Part shown: positions 8,168 through 18,529 of the stretch, piece after piece
Position numbering within the stretch: position 1 is the stretch's first letter
Layout: every line of letters begins with the position of its first letter
The notes under the pieces: generated by a model
Seen by the model: the letters and a program-made list of their open reading frames with translations, nothing else
What the model was told of the DNA's origin: nothing
The model's database searches: none
Assembly: GCF_029392895.1 (NCBI RefSeq)
Contig: NZ_CP114200.1
Location: 2,201,001 to 2,265,000, forward strand
Reading direction: 5' to 3'
DNA length: 64,000 nt
Source of the DNA: Streptomyces sp. 71268
Lineage (GTDB): Bacteria > Actinomycetota > Actinomycetes > Streptomycetales > Streptomycetaceae
Made by a program: the position numbers and the translations under genes

Positions 8168-8319
8168 CCTGCTGACCAGCCCGTACGAGCACACCGGCCG
8201 GCGCGGACGCCGTACGCCGACCGGGGCCGAGCCCCGCCGACGCGCGCCCGCCGGCCGCCTACGTCACGGAAGCCCGCGGGTCCCGGCTCGCGCCGTGCGG
8301 CCCCGCGGGCTGCCCTGCA

Positions 8320-9924
8320 TCAGTCCGTGAGGTTGACCGCGCGCGCCGACGTCGCGCCGATCTCCACGGCGATCTCGCTCATCACGTTCGCCGGAATGCT
8401 GTCGTCCACGGTCAGCGCGACCAGCGCCTCGCCGCCCGCCGTGGACCGGGAGACCTGCATGCCCGCGATGTTGATCCCGGCCTCGCCGAGGACCCGGCCC
8501 AGGGTGCCGACCACGCCGGGGCGGTCGCTGTAGCGCAGGACCGCCATGTGGTCGGCGAGCGCGAGGTCGATGTCGTGCTCGCCCACCGCGACGATCTTCT
8601 GCTGGTGCTTGGGGCCGGCCAGCGTGCCCGAGATGGACACCTCCTGGCCGTCCGAGAGGGTGCCGCGCACGGTCACCACGTTGCGGTGGTCCGGCGACTC
8701 GGAGCTCGTCGTCAGCCGCACCTCGACCCCGCGCTCCTGGGCGAACAGCGGCGCGTTGACGTACGAGACGGTCTCCGCCACGACGTCCTCGAACACGCCC
8801 TTGAGCGCGGAGAGTTCGAGCACCTTCACGTCGTGCTGGGTGATCTCGCCGTAGACCTCCACGTCGAGGCGGACCGCGACCTCGCCCGCCAGCGCGGTGA
8901 AGATCCGGCCGAGCTTCTCGGCCAGCGGCAGCGCCGGACGCACGTCCTCGGCGATCACACCACCCTGCACGTTGACCGCGTCCGGGACCAGCTCACCGGC
9001 GAGCGCCAGACGCACCGACTTGGCGACCGCGATGCCCGCCTTCTCCTGCGCCTCCCCCGTCGAGGCCCCCAGGTGCGGGGTCGCCACGACCTGGTCGAAC
9101 TCGAAGAGCGGCGAGTCCGTGCACGGCTCGGTGGCGTACACGTCGAGGCCCGCACCCGCGACCCGGCCCTCCTTCAGCGCCGAGGCCAGGGCCGCCTCGT
9201 CCACGATGCCGCCGCGCGCCGCGTTGACGATGCGCACCTCGGGCTTGACCTTGTGCAGCGCCTCGTCGCCGATCAGCCCCAGCGTCTCGGGGGTCTTGGG
9301 CAGGTGCACCGTGATGAAGTCGGAGACGGTGAGCAACTCGTCAAGCGACAGCAGCTTGACCCCCATCTGCGCCGCCCGCGCGGGCTGCACGTAGGGGTCG
9401 TACGCGACGATCTTCATGCCGAAGGCGGACATCCGCTGCGCGACCAGCACGCCGATGCGGCCGAGGCCGACCACGCCGAGCGTCTTCTCGCTCAGCTCGA
9501 CGCCGGTGTACTTGCTCCGCTTCCACTCGCCGTTCTTCAGGGCCGTGTTGGCCTGCGGGATGTTGCGCGCGGTCGCGACGATCAGGCCGCACGCCAGCTC
9601 GGCGGCGGTGACGATGTTGGAGGTCGGCGCGTTCACGACCATCACGCCCGCCTTGGTGGCGGCGGCGACGTCGACGTTGTCCAGGCCCACGCCGGCGCGG
9701 GCGACGACCTTGAGTCTGCGGGCGGCGGCGATCGCCTCGGCGTCCACCTTGGTGGCGCTGCGCACGAGGATGGCGTCCACGTCGGCGACGGCGGGGATCA
9801 GCTCGGCCCGGTCCGCACCGTTGCAGTGCCGAATCTCGAAGTCGGGGCCGAGGGCGTCGACGGTGGCGGGCGAGAGTTCTTCAGCGATGAGTACGACAGG
9901 TTTGCTGGGCTTGGCAGTGCTCAC
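8320..9924 (-). CDS. serA: D-3-phosphoglycerate dehydrogenase
   Basis: A 534-residue enzyme that oxidises 3-phosphoglycerate to 3-phosphohydroxypyruvate, the first step of serine synthesis. It has the long form: catalytic and NAD-binding domains (GLGRIG at 153-158; catalytic R237, E266, H284 in NAARGG, ATEP and TPHLG), an intervening regulatory domain, and a C-terminal ACT domain (about 455-534) for serine feedback. GTG at 9924 follows GAGGA at good spacing and begins the typical STAKPSKPVVLIAEELSP. The gene lies downstream of ilvC on the same strand, separated by a strong hairpin and 438 bp, so it probably has its own promoter. Confidence 0.97.
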   Translation of the reverse strand: MSTAKPSKPVVLIAEELSPATVDALGPDFEIRHCNGADRAELIPAVADVDAILVRSATKVDAEAIAAARRLKVVARAGVGLDNVDVAAATKAGVMVVNAPTSNIVTAAELACGLIVATARNIPQANTALKNGEWKRSKYTGVELSEKTLGVVGLGRIGVLVAQRMSAFGMKIVAYDPYVQPARAAQMGVKLLSLDELLTVSDFITVHLPKTPETLGLIGDEALHKVKPEVRIVNAARGGIVDEAALASALKEGRVAGAGLDVYATEPCTDSPLFEFDQVVATPHLGASTGEAQEKAGIAVAKSVRLALAGELVPDAVNVQGGVIAEDVRPALPLAEKLGRIFTALAGEVAVRLDVEVYGEITQHDVKVLELSALKGVFEDVVAETVSYVNAPLFAQERGVEVRLTTSSESPDHRNVVTVRGTLSDGQEVSISGTLAGPKHQQKIVAVGEHDIDLALADHMAVLRYSDRPGVVGTLGRVLGEAGINIAGMQVSRSTAGGEALVALTVDDSIPANVMSEIAVEIGATSARAVNLTD

Positions 9925-10362
9925 GTGGTCCTCAGTCCTCACTAGTCCTTTGCGGACGGCCGTCCCGACGGCCGAAGGCGGTGAAGGGGTCAGCCGCGTG
10001 GAAGACGCACGACGCTGTGAGCCTGACGCGCTTGTGGATGCAGTGTAGTGGCGTACGGGCTCGCGTCTCGCGTCGTCGCGCAACATCGCCCGGTTCTGAG
10101 CGGGCCCTCTGGACAACGTCGTCAAGGCCGGCTCACACCCGCCGCCCGGCCACCGGTCGGCGCCGCCTGTTCGTCCCCGGCCGCACTTGTGACCTGGGAT
10201 GACGCATGAGTCGCGTGCGACGGCGGCCGGGTCGGGCCGCCCGACCCGCCGCGCGCCGGGGCCGCGGCGCGCGGCGGCCGGTGGGCGGGGCGGACGCGGC
10301 GTGGGCGCGCGGCGCCGGGCATCTCCCGGCACCGCGCGCCCACGCCCGCGCCGGCGGCGCGT
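9925..10362. other. serA upstream region and ilvC terminator
   Basis: This 438-base gap lies between the ilvC stop and the serA start. It contains the ilvC hairpin (10298-10346) and presumably the serA promoter. A TACACT hexamer on the minus strand (10042-10047) is a possible -10, but I see no matching -35. No gene is evident. Confidence 0.5.
10298..10346 (-). terminator. Long hairpin terminator downstream of ilvC
   Basis: A 22-bp stem (10298-10319 with 10325-10346) has a 5-nt loop and a single mismatch, which becomes a G-U pair in the minus-strand RNA. It begins 17 nt after the ilvC stop codon. There is no U-tract. The stem length makes it a strong candidate terminator separating ilvC from serA. 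Confidence 0.8.
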
Positions 10363-11373
<1,011 letters not shown>

Positions 11374-11596
11374 CTAGCTTCTGGGTGGTGCTGCCCACCG
11401 TATGACGGCTGGGCGGGGGAAGGGTTGGGGGTCTCGCTATCCGGTCCCGCGGGCCGGCCGGAATCCGCCGGGGTGGGGCGGTCGCGGCCGGCCCGGCGCG
11501 CGGACTCGGAGCGCGTGCGCGGTGGTGCGCGGAGCGCGGTGGCGGCGGGGTGGCGCCGTGCTGGCCCCGGGGTACGGGGCGGGCGCGGGCGACCCG

Positions 11597-12121
11597 TTAC
11601 GCGGAGCGGTCGAGGGCGCGCAGGCTCCGGTCCGTGATGGAGCGCGCGCCCCGTCCGATGGCGATGGTGCCGGACTGCACCAGTTCCTTGATGCCGAAGG
11701 GTTCCAGCATCTTGAGCATGGCCTCCAGCTTGTCGCTGCCGCCGGTGGCCTCGATGGTGACGGCCTCCGGGGAGACGTCCACGGTCTTGGCCCGGAAGAG
11801 CTGGACGATCTCCACTACCTTCGAGCGCGTCTCGTTGTCGGCCCTGACCTTCACCAGGACGAGTTCGCGGTGGATGGCCGAACCGTCCTCCAGCTCCACG
11901 ATCTTCAGCACGTTGACGAGCTTGTTGAGCTGCTTGGTGACCTGCTCCAGGGGCAGTTCCTCGACGTTGACCACGATGGTGATGCGGGAGATGTCGGGGT
12001 GCTCGGTGACGCCCACGGCGAGGGAGTCGATGTTGAACCCGCGGCGCGAGAACAGCGCGGCGATCCGGGCGAGGATGCCGGGGGTGTTCTCCACCAGAAC
12101 GGAGAGCGTGTGCTTGGACAT
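11597..12121 (-). CDS. ilvN: Acetolactate synthase small (regulatory) subunit
   Basis: A 174-residue subunit with an N-terminal ACT domain (SKHTLSVLVENTPGILARIA, RRGFNIDSLAVG) and the C-terminal ALS regulatory domain. It binds the IlvB catalytic subunit, stimulates it and gives valine feedback inhibition. ATG at 12121 begins the invariant MSKHTLSVLVEN and follows an AGAGAGA purine stretch. It is 37 bp downstream of ilvB, so the two are co-transcribed and co-expressed. Confidence 0.97.
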   Translation of the reverse strand: MSKHTLSVLVENTPGILARIAALFSRRGFNIDSLAVGVTEHPDISRITIVVNVEELPLEQVTKQLNKLVNVLKIVELEDGSAIHRELVLVKVRADNETRSKVVEIVQLFRAKTVDVSPEAVTIEATGGSDKLEAMLKMLEPFGIKELVQSGTIAIGRGARSITDRSLRALDRSA

Positions 12122-12158
12122 GGGTCTCTCTCTTCTCGGCTTGCGCTCGGCCTGGTGC

Positions 12159-14021
12159 TCAGTCGTCTTCGTTGTCGCCGAAGTCCGGGCGCACCCCGCG
12201 GGCGGCCATGACCTCGTCGTTGGAGGTCCCCGCCGCGACCATCGGCCAGACCATGGCGTCCTCGTGGACGATGAAGTCCACCACCACGGGGCGGTCGTTG
12301 ATCGCGTTGGCCTTCTCGATGACGGCGTCGAGCTGTGCCGGGTCGTCACAGCGCAGTCCCACGCACCCCATGGCCTCGGCCAGTTTGACGAAGTCCGGCA
12401 CGCGGGTTCCGGTCGGCTTTCCCTCGTCCGCCGCCTCGCCGGGGCCGGAATGCAGCACCGTGTTGGAGTAGCGCTGGTTGTAGAACAGGGTCTGCCATTG
12501 CCGGACCATTCCCAGGGCGCCGTTGTTGATGATGGCGACCTTGATGGGAATGTCGTTCAGGGCGCAGGTGACCAGTTCCTGGTTGGTCATCTGGAAACAC
12601 CCGTCACCGTCGATCGCCCACACCGTGCGCTCCGGCCGACCGGCCTTCGCGCCCATGGCCGCCGGCACCGCGTATCCCATCGTGCCGGCCCCGCCCGAAT
12701 TCAGCCAGGTCGCCGGCTCCTCGTACTGGATGAAATGCGAGGCCCACATCTGGTGCTGTCCGACGCCCGCCGCGAAAACCGTGCCTTGCGGCGCCAACTG
12801 CCCAATGCGCTCGATCACCTGCTGCGGCGACAGGCTCCCGTCCGACGGCAGGTCATAACCCAGCGGATACGTCTTGCGCCACCGGTCCAGATCCGCCCAC
12901 CACGCGGCCAGATCGCCGACCCGGCCCTCGGCCGCGTGCTCGGCGCGCACCGCGGTCACCAGATCGGTGATCACCTCGCGCGCGTCTCCCACGATCGGCA
13001 CGTCGGCCAGGCGGTTCTTTCCGATCTCGGCCGGATCGATATCCGCGTGCACCACCTTCGCCAGCGGCGCGAAGGAATCCAGTCGCCCCGTCACCCGGTC
13101 GTCGAACCGGGCGCCGAGCGCGACGATGAGGTCCGCCTTCTGCAGGGCCGTCACGGCGGCCACCGTGCCGTGCATCCCGGGCATGCCCAGGTGCTGCGGG
13201 TGGCCGTCGGGGAAGGCGCCGAGCGCCATGAGCGTGGTGGTCACCGGGGCCCCGGTCAGCTCCGCCAGCACCCGCAACTCGGCGCTGGCCCGCGCCTTGA
13301 GGACGCCGCCGCCCACGTACAGCACCGGCCGCTTCGCCTGCGTGATCAGCCGGGCGGCCTCCCGGATCTGCTTGGCGTGCGGCTTGGTCACCGGCCGGTA
13401 GCCGGGCAGGTCCGTCTGCGGCGGCCACGAGAACCGCGTCCGCGCCTGCAACGCGTCCTTCGCGATGTCCACCAGGACCGGGCCCGGGCGGCCCGTCGAG
13501 GCCACGTGGAACGCCTCCGCGATAGTCCGCGGAATGTCGTCCGCGTTGGTCACCAACCAGTTGTGCTTGGTGATCGGCATCGTGATGCCGCAGATATCCG
13601 CCTCCTGGAAGGCGTCGGTACCAATGGCCTTCGAGGCCACCTGTCCCGTGATGGCAACCAGTGGCACGGAATCCATGTGCGCGTCGGCGATCGGCGTCAC
13701 CAGATTGGTCGCCCCGGGGCCGGAAGTCGCCATGCAGACGCCGACCTTTCCGGTCGCCTGCGCATATCCCGTCGCGGCGTGTCCCGCGCCCTGTTCGTGA
13801 CGCACCAGCACGTGCCGGACCCGCGATGAATCCATCATGGGGTCGTACGCGGGCAGGATCGCCCCGCCGGGAATTCCGAAGACTACGTCTGCTCCGACCT
13901 CCTCAAGCGAACGAATGAGGGACTGCGCGCCCGTGACGTCCTCAGCGGTGACGGACTGCTGTCCGTTTCGGGCCCGCGGCTGGGGGTGGGGAGCCCCGGT
14001 GGCCTGCTCGGTCATCGGCAT
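12159..14021 (-). CDS. ilvB: Acetolactate synthase large (catalytic) subunit
   Basis: A 620-residue ThDP enzyme that condenses pyruvate with pyruvate or 2-ketobutyrate, the first common step of branched-chain amino acid synthesis. The catalytic glutamate lies in [11 protein letters not shown] (E76). The ThDP-binding motif starts with GDG at about 471-473 and ends in NN. Start choice: ATG at 14021 (MPMTEQ) or 14015 (MTEQ); GAAGAGA precedes both and fits the second slightly better by spacing. Upstream lie a 13-codon leader peptide rich in Ile/Leu/Val codons and a terminator, so expression is attenuated by branched-chain aminoacyl-tRNA supply. Downstream are ilvN and ilvC. Confidence 0.97.
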   Translation of the reverse strand: MPMTEQATGAPHPQPRARNGQQSVTAEDVTGAQSLIRSLEEVGADVVFGIPGGAILPAYDPMMDSSRVRHVLVRHEQGAGHAATGYAQATGKVGVCMATSGPGATNLVTPIADAHMDSVPLVAITGQVASKAIGTDAFQEADICGITMPITKHNWLVTNADDIPRTIAEAFHVASTGRPGPVLVDIAKDALQARTRFSWPPQTDLPGYRPVTKPHAKQIREAARLITQAKRPVLYVGGGVLKARASAELRVLAELTGAPVTTTLMALGAFPDGHPQHLGMPGMHGTVAAVTALQKADLIVALGARFDDRVTGRLDSFAPLAKVVHADIDPAEIGKNRLADVPIVGDAREVITDLVTAVRAEHAAEGRVGDLAAWWADLDRWRKTYPLGYDLPSDGSLSPQQVIERIGQLAPQGTVFAAGVGQHQMWASHFIQYEEPATWLNSGGAGTMGYAVPAAMGAKAGRPERTVWAIDGDGCFQMTNQELVTCALNDIPIKVAIINNGALGMVRQWQTLFYNQRYSNTVLHSGPGEAADEGKPTGTRVPDFVKLAEAMGCVGLRCDDPAQLDAVIEKANAINDRPVVVDFIVHEDAMVWPMVAAGTSNDEVMAARGVRPDFGDNEDD

Positions 14022-14074
14022 TCTCTTCTCGAAGATGAGGGGTGGTGCGGGGGTGGAAAGTGCGTCAGTGCAAC

Positions 14075-14108
14075 AAAAAACCCCTCGTGCCGTGAGGCAA
14101 TCGAGGGG
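14075..14108 (-). terminator. ilvB attenuator terminator
   Basis: On the minus strand CCCCTCG ... CGAGGGG (14102-14108 with 14081-14087) is followed by six T (14075-14080). It lies between the leader peptide and ilvB, 54 nt upstream of the ilvB start. An upstream 10-bp stem (14109-14118 with 14154-14163) overlaps the end of the leader peptide and abuts the terminator. Ribosome position on the leader would therefore choose between structures. Confidence 0.85.
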
Positions 14109-14149
14109 AGCGCGTCGGGAGGAGGTCCGCAGGGCCTTTGTGGCCCTGC

Positions 14150-14191
14150 TCAGCCGACGCGCTGTCCAAGTACGAGAATTCGGGTGCGCAT
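14150..14191 (-). CDS. ilvL: ilvB leader peptide [13 protein letters not shown]
   Basis: A 13-codon open frame upstream of ilvB encodes [13 protein letters not shown]. The run Ile-Leu-Val-Leu and a later Val are exactly the amino acids made by the pathway. It ends in TGA inside the first attenuator stem. Stalling at these codons when charged Ile-, Leu- or Val-tRNA is scarce would free ilvB from the terminator at 14075-14108. GGGAGGG lies upstream, but a candidate promoter places the transcript start at or near the ATG, so the leader may be translated leaderless. Such leaders have been predicted by comparative work for actinobacterial ilvB. Confidence 0.85.
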   Translation of the reverse strand: MRTRILVLGQRVG

Positions 14192-14198
14192 GGCTCTG

Positions 14199-14228
14199 AC
14201 CCTCCCCCCGCCGCCCAGGGAGTGTCAA
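14199..14228 (-). promoter_or_regulatory. Candidate ilvBNC promoter
   Basis: On the minus strand a perfect TTGACA (14223-14228) overlaps the stop codon of the cdgC-like gene. After 18 nt comes GAGGGT (14199-14204), a poor -10 with the key A and T. The predicted start falls within a base or two of the leader-peptide ATG (14191). The -35 is convincing; the -10 is weak. Confidence 0.5.
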
Positions 14229-17200
14229 GTGGGTGGGACGGGCGTCTCATTATTTGAACGCAACGGCGTATGCGCCAGCGGCTCGTGGCGCCGTGTCCCG
14301 TGCGATCCGCTGTACCGCACCGGCATGGCGCCACCCACGAGCGCCGGCGGCTCGGTCCGCTGCTCGGGCGCGCGGACGTCGGCCAGGACGGCGGAGCGGG
14401 CCGTCAGACGCGGCTCCGGGCGCGGCAGCGGGTAGTCGCCCACGGTGAGCGCGCGGCGCAGCCGGTGCTCGTCCAGCGGGCCACAGAAGACGGTGCCCTG
14501 GGCATGCGTACAGCCCATGGCTCGCAGGGCGGCCAGTTGCTCGGGGAGGTCGACGCCCTCGGCCATCACCTGGGTGCCCAGGTCGTTGGCGATCCGCAGC
14601 AGCCCGGCGGTGATCTTGTAGAGCCTGGCCGACTCCAGCACGCCCTCGACCAGGCTGTGGTCGAGCCTGACCAGGTCGACGGGGAGCTTGCGCAGGGCGT
14701 TGATCGCGGCGTACCCGCTACCGAACCCGTCCAACGCGATGCGTACGCCCAACCGGCGCAGCGCCATCAGCCGGTGCTCCAGGTCCTCCAGCGGCTTGCG
14801 GGAGTCACTTTCGGACAGTTCGATGATCAGGCTGCCGGACGGGAGGCCGTGCTCGGCGAGCAGGCCCTCCACCGCCTTGGGCGGAATGGCCTTGTCGGCC
14901 AGTTGGCTCGCGGGCAGCCGCACCGAGACCGCGACGCTGTGACCGGCGCGCCGCCGGCGGGCCGCCTGCCGGATGGCCTCCTCCAGCGTCCAGCGGCTCA
15001 GCTCGGCGCTGCGCGCGGCGTCCTCTCCGCCACCTCGCCCGTCGCTCTGGCCGGTGCCCGTGACCCGGAGGAACTCGGCCGGCGTGAACAGGATGCCCTG
15101 CGCGGAGCGCCAGCGCGGCTGGGCGGAGACGGCGGTGACGCGCCCGCTGTTGACGTCGACGACGGGCTGGTGCAGCAGCACGAACTCGCCGTCCTTGAGC
15201 GCGGTACGCAGCCGCGTCGCCATCTCGGCCCGGCGGGCCACGTCCGCCTGCATCTGTGGCGCGTACAGCTCGACCCGGTTCTTGCCGGCGGACTTCGCCC
15301 GGTACATCGCCAGGTCGGCGTTACGCATCAGGTCGCCCGGGCTGATGCCGGGCTCGGCGAAGGCGACACCGATGCTGGCGGCCACCCGCACCTCCGTGCC
15401 CTGCACGCGGTACGGGCGGGACAGGGCGATGCGCAGCCGCTCGGCGATGTCGTGCACGCGGTACTCGTGGGCGGCCTGGTCCGGGCCGCCGTCGCCCATG
15501 ATGAGCGCGGCGAACTCGTCGCCGCCGAGCCGGGCGGCGACATCGCCGGCGCGCACGGACTCCTGGAGCCGGCGGGCGGCCTGCACGAGCAGTTCGTCGC
15601 CCGCCTGGTGGCCGACGGTGTCGTTGACCGCCTTGAAGCCGTCGAGGTCGATGTAGAGCACCGCGGTGCCCGGGTCGGTGCGCCGCCTGCCGCCGAGCGC
15701 CTGCCGCACCCGGTGGGTGAACAGGGCGCGGTTGGGCAGGTCGGTGAGCGGGTCGTGCTCGGCGTTGTGCTGGAGCTGCGCCTGGAGCCGGACGCGCTCG
15801 GTGACGTCGCGGCTGTTGAGGATCAGCCCGCCGTGGTGTCGGTTGATCGTGGACTCGACGTTCAGCCAGTCGCCGTTGCCGGAGCGGAACCGGCACTCGA
15901 TGCGGGTGGTGGGCTCCTGGCTGGGCGCGGCGGCCAGGAACCTGCGCACCTCGTGCACGACCGAGCCCAGGTCCTCGGGGTGGATGAGCGACGCCAGCTC
16001 GGAGCCGGTCAGCTCCTCGGCGTCGCGGCCGTAGACTCCGGAGGCCGCCGGGCTCACGTAGCGCAGTACGCCGGTGGGCGCGGCGATCATGATGACGTCG
16101 CTCGACCCCTGCACGAGGGAGCGGAAGTGGTTCTCCTTCTGCGCCAGCTCCTGGGTCAGGGTGATGTTGTCCATCAGCATGATGGCCTGCCGGACCACCA
16201 GGGCGAGGACGACGGTGCAGCCCGTGAAGAGCACGACCTGGTCCACGGCCCGGCCGTTGAGCACGTTGTAGATGATCCCCAGTACGCAGACGCTGGCGGC
16301 CAGGTAGGGCGTCAGGGCGGTCAGCGAGTTGGCGATGGGGCGCCCGGCGGGCTGTGGCCGGCGCGGGCGCTCCCACTCCGCGCTGGAGCGGGCCGACGCC
16401 CACGGCGCGTAGGCCAGCAGCAGCGAGCCCGCGAACCAGCCCGCGTCCAGCGGCTGGCCCGAGTTGTACTGCTGGCGCAGCAGCGGCGAGGTGAACAGCG
16501 CGTCGCACAGGACGGTCAGCGCGAGGGCGCCGATGGCGGTGTTGACCGCTGAGCGGTTGGCCGACGAGCGCCGGAAGTGGACCGCGAGCACGACGCTGAC
16601 CAGTGCGATGTCCAGCAGCGGATAGGCCAGCGAGAGGGCGGTGCGCGCGACGCTCTCGCCGTCGAAGCTGGCCGTGTGCGCGAGCGCCAGGCTCCACGAG
16701 AGGGTCAGCAGCGATCCGGCGATGAGCCAGGAGTCGAGGCTCAGGCACAGCCACCCGGCGCGGTTGACCGGGCGCTTGGCGAGCACCAGCAGTCCCACGA
16801 TGGCGGGCGGCGCGAACAGCAGGAAGCAGAAGTCGGCGAGCGACACCGAGGGCACCGGCTGCCCCCGCACCACCTCGTACCACCCCCATACGCCGTTGCC
16901 CAGGCCCGCCATCAGCGAGGAGGCGGCGAACATGTACCACGCCGGCCGGGAGGGGCCGGAGCATGAGCGCGCGTAGACGAAGCACGAGACGGCGGCGGCC
17001 AGCGCCGCTGCACAGAGCCCGAAGTCGCCCATGATGGTGGCCAGTTCGCGCGATCCCCAGCCGAGGACCGACCCCGCCGCGTAGCCGCCGCACACGAGGG
17101 TCAGCAGTAGTTGGTGCAGCATCCCGGCGCCACCGTCCGCCGCCCCCGGGCGGGCGAGCACCGCCGCCCAGGCGCTCACGACGGCACCGCCGTCAGCTCG

Positions 17201-17272
17201 CGAATCGCCGCGCTGCGGTTCGCCAGGCTGTGTAGTGATCGACGCGTGAGCCGCGTCGGGGTGTTCATCCAT
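14225..17272 (-). CDS. cdgC: Membrane PAS-GGDEF-EAL cyclic-di-GMP protein (CdgC-like)
   Basis: About 1015 residues: a multi-helix membrane region (about 50-390), a PAS domain (about 385-510), a GGDEF domain with intact active site ([10 protein letters not shown], about 583-588) and an EAL domain. The EAL domain is degenerate: the EAL triad region reads VSAQPRW and the DDFGTGYSSL loop reads [12 protein letters not shown] therefore expect diguanylate cyclase but not phosphodiesterase activity. Position immediately upstream of ilvBN matches the S. coelicolor cdgC locus. The start is uncertain: ATG 17272 lacks a good ribosome site, and a GTG at 17320 is in frame. A near-consensus BldD box lies 99 nt upstream, suggesting control by the c-di-GMP-dependent regulator BldD. 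Confidence 0.87.
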   Translation of the reverse strand: MDEHPDAAHASITTQPGEPQRGDSRADGGAVVSAWAAVLARPGAADGGAGMLHQLLLTLVCGGYAAGSVLGWGSRELATIMGDFGLCAAALAAAVSCFVYARSCSGPSRPAWYMFAASSLMAGLGNGVWGWYEVVRGQPVPSVSLADFCFLLFAPPAIVGLLVLAKRPVNRAGWLCLSLDSWLIAGSLLTLSWSLALAHTASFDGESVARTALSLAYPLLDIALVSVVLAVHFRRSSANRSAVNTAIGALALTVLCDALFTSPLLRQQYNSGQPLDAGWFAGSLLLAYAPWASARSSAEWERPRRPQPAGRPIANSLTALTPYLAASVCVLGIIYNVLNGRAVDQVVLFTGCTVVLALVVRQAIMLMDNITLTQELAQKENHFRSLVQGSSDVIMIAAPTGVLRYVSPAASGVYGRDAEELTGSELASLIHPEDLGSVVHEVRRFLAAAPSQEPTTRIECRFRSGNGDWLNVESTINRHHGGLILNSRDVTERVRLQAQLQHNAEHDPLTDLPNRALFTHRVRQALGGRRRTDPGTAVLYIDLDGFKAVNDTVGHQAGDELLVQAARRLQESVRAGDVAARLGGDEFAALIMGDGGPDQAAHEYRVHDIAERLRIALSRPYRVQGTEVRVAASIGVAFAEPGISPGDLMRNADLAMYRAKSAGKNRVELYAPQMQADVARRAEMATRLRTALKDGEFVLLHQPVVDVNSGRVTAVSAQPRWRSAQGILFTPAEFLRVTGTGQSDGRGGGEDAARSAELSRWTLEEAIRQAARRRRAGHSVAVSVRLPASQLADKAIPPKAVEGLLAEHGLPSGSLIIELSESDSRKPLEDLEHRLMALRRLGVRIALDGFGSGYAAINALRKLPVDLVRLDHSLVEGVLESARLYKITAGLLRIANDLGTQVMAEGVDLPEQLAALRAMGCTHAQGTVFCGPLDEHRLRRALTVGDYPLPRPEPRLTARSAVLADVRAPEQRTEPPALVGGAMPVRYSGSHGTRRHEPLAHTPLRSNNETPVPPT

Positions 17273-17370
17273 TGGCCGTACATCGCCCGTCGCCCCCCTC
17301 GGTTCCGGTCCGTCACGCACGCCGTGCGTTTCGTGGCGTGGGTCCCCGTTCCGGACGATACACCAGATTA

Positions 17371-17385
17371 GTCACTCAGGGACAT
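17371..17385 (-). promoter_or_regulatory. Candidate BldD box upstream of the cdgC-like gene
   Basis: GTCACTCAGGGACAT matches eight of the nine fixed positions of the published BldD consensus (nTnACnC(A/T)GnGTnAn); the only mismatch is A for T at position 12. It lies 99 nt upstream of the chosen cdgC start, where a promoter is expected. BldD is known to bind several diguanylate cyclase genes in Streptomyces. Confidence 0.55.
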
Positions 17386-17493
17386 AGGTCATCTACACAG
17401 CGTAACCAGGGAGGGGGTCGTCAACACTTTGAGCAATCACGTGATTCCGCAGTGTGCCGGAAGTGTGCATTCCGGGTACTGCTTGGCCGCGTT

Positions 17494-18456
17494 TCAGCCA
17501 GCCGTCACGACCACGTTGTGCAGCGGTTCTCCGGCTACGAACCGATGCAGTTGATCCCGCAGAAGCCGCCGGGCACGCGGCAGAAAGGCCGACGACGGGC
17601 CGCCCACGTGCGGAGTGATGAGGACCCCTGGAGCGTGCCACAACGCGTGGCCCGGCGGCAGTGGTTCCGGGTCGGTGACGTCGAGCGCGGCCCGCAGCCG
17701 GCCCGTCTCCAGCTCAGCGAGCAGGGCCTTGGTGTCCACGATGGCGCCGCGGGCGACGTTCACCAGCAGCGCCCCGTCCTTCATCCGATCCAGAAAACCG
17801 GTGCTGACCAGGGAACGAGTCGCCTCGGTAAGCGGCAGGGCCAAGATCACCACGTCCGCGTCGGGCAGCAGCTCGGGCAGCGCCGCGAGTGGATGCACGG
17901 GGCCGCGCTCGGACTCGCGGGCGGAGCGCGCGACGCGCGTCACCCGCGCACACTCGAAGGGTGTGAGCCGGTCCTCGATCGCCGAGCCGATCGCGCCGTA
18001 CCCGACAATCAGCACGGAACGGTCGGCGAGCGCTGGCCGGAATCCAGTGCTCCAACGCTCGGCGTCCTGGGCCCGTACGAACCCCGGGATGTCACGCAGC
18101 GCAGCCAACGTGAGCGTCAGCGCGAGTTCGGCGGTGCTCGCGTCGTGGACGCCGCGCGCGTTGCACAACTGGGCGCCGGGCGGCAGCGAGGACAACCCTG
18201 ACTCCATGTGGTCGATACCCGCGGTGAGCGTCTGCACGACCCGCACCCGGGACATCTGGGGCAGCGGCCGTACGGAGGGCTCCGCGCCCTTCATGTACGG
18301 GACGCAGTAGAAGACGCAGCGGGCCGGGTCCGTCGGGTACTCGTCCCCCGCGTTCCAGTAGGCGTACTCCAGGCCCTGCGGCAGGTCGTCGATCTCCTCG
18401 GCCGGGAGGGGCAGCCACACCACGGGACGCACCGTTTCACTGTCATATGCAGGCAT
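17494..18456 (-). CDS. D-isomer specific 2-hydroxyacid dehydrogenase
   Basis: A 320-residue NAD(P)-dependent dehydrogenase. The dinucleotide motif GYGAIG is at 152-157 and the catalytic trio R236 (VARGAIVD), E264 (DPEPLP) and H283 (TPHVGG) is intact. It lacks any ACT domain, so it is not a second SerA. It probably reduces or oxidises a glyoxylate-like or other 2-keto acid; the substrate cannot be told. It diverges from the aldo/keto reductase at 18530 with only 73 bp between starts, so the two may share a control region. Confidence 0.92.
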   Translation of the reverse strand: MPAYDSETVRPVVWLPLPAEEIDDLPQGLEYAYWNAGDEYPTDPARCVFYCVPYMKGAEPSVRPLPQMSRVRVVQTLTAGIDHMESGLSSLPPGAQLCNARGVHDASTAELALTLTLAALRDIPGFVRAQDAERWSTGFRPALADRSVLIVGYGAIGSAIEDRLTPFECARVTRVARSARESERGPVHPLAALPELLPDADVVILALPLTEATRSLVSTGFLDRMKDGALLVNVARGAIVDTKALLAELETGRLRAALDVTDPEPLPPGHALWHAPGVLITPHVGGPSSAFLPRARRLLRDQLHRFVAGEPLHNVVVTAG

Positions 18457-18529
18457 GACAGGAGGCTATGCGAAAGGCACCGGCGCGCAGACGTTACGTT
18501 GGGGTCCGGCACGGGAGGGGTGCGGGCAG

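Larger units (their letters stand above)
7940..8319. other. Intergenic region between serA and the TetR gene
   Basis: This 380-base gap holds the TetR promoter region (A/T-rich stretch about 8030-8110), the serA terminator (8106-8146) and a perfect 16-bp palindrome (8152-8167). No gene is evident. Confidence 0.6.

Noticed and set aside
9925..10332. Upstream extension of serA to 10332
   Set aside because: The extension is Arg-rich and lacks a ribosome site, while GTG 9924 has GAGGA and matches known SerA N-termini.
14225..17272. Bifunctional cyclase/phosphodiesterase for the CdgC-like protein
   Set aside because: The EAL triad and DDFG loop residues are altered, so phosphodiesterase activity is not supported.
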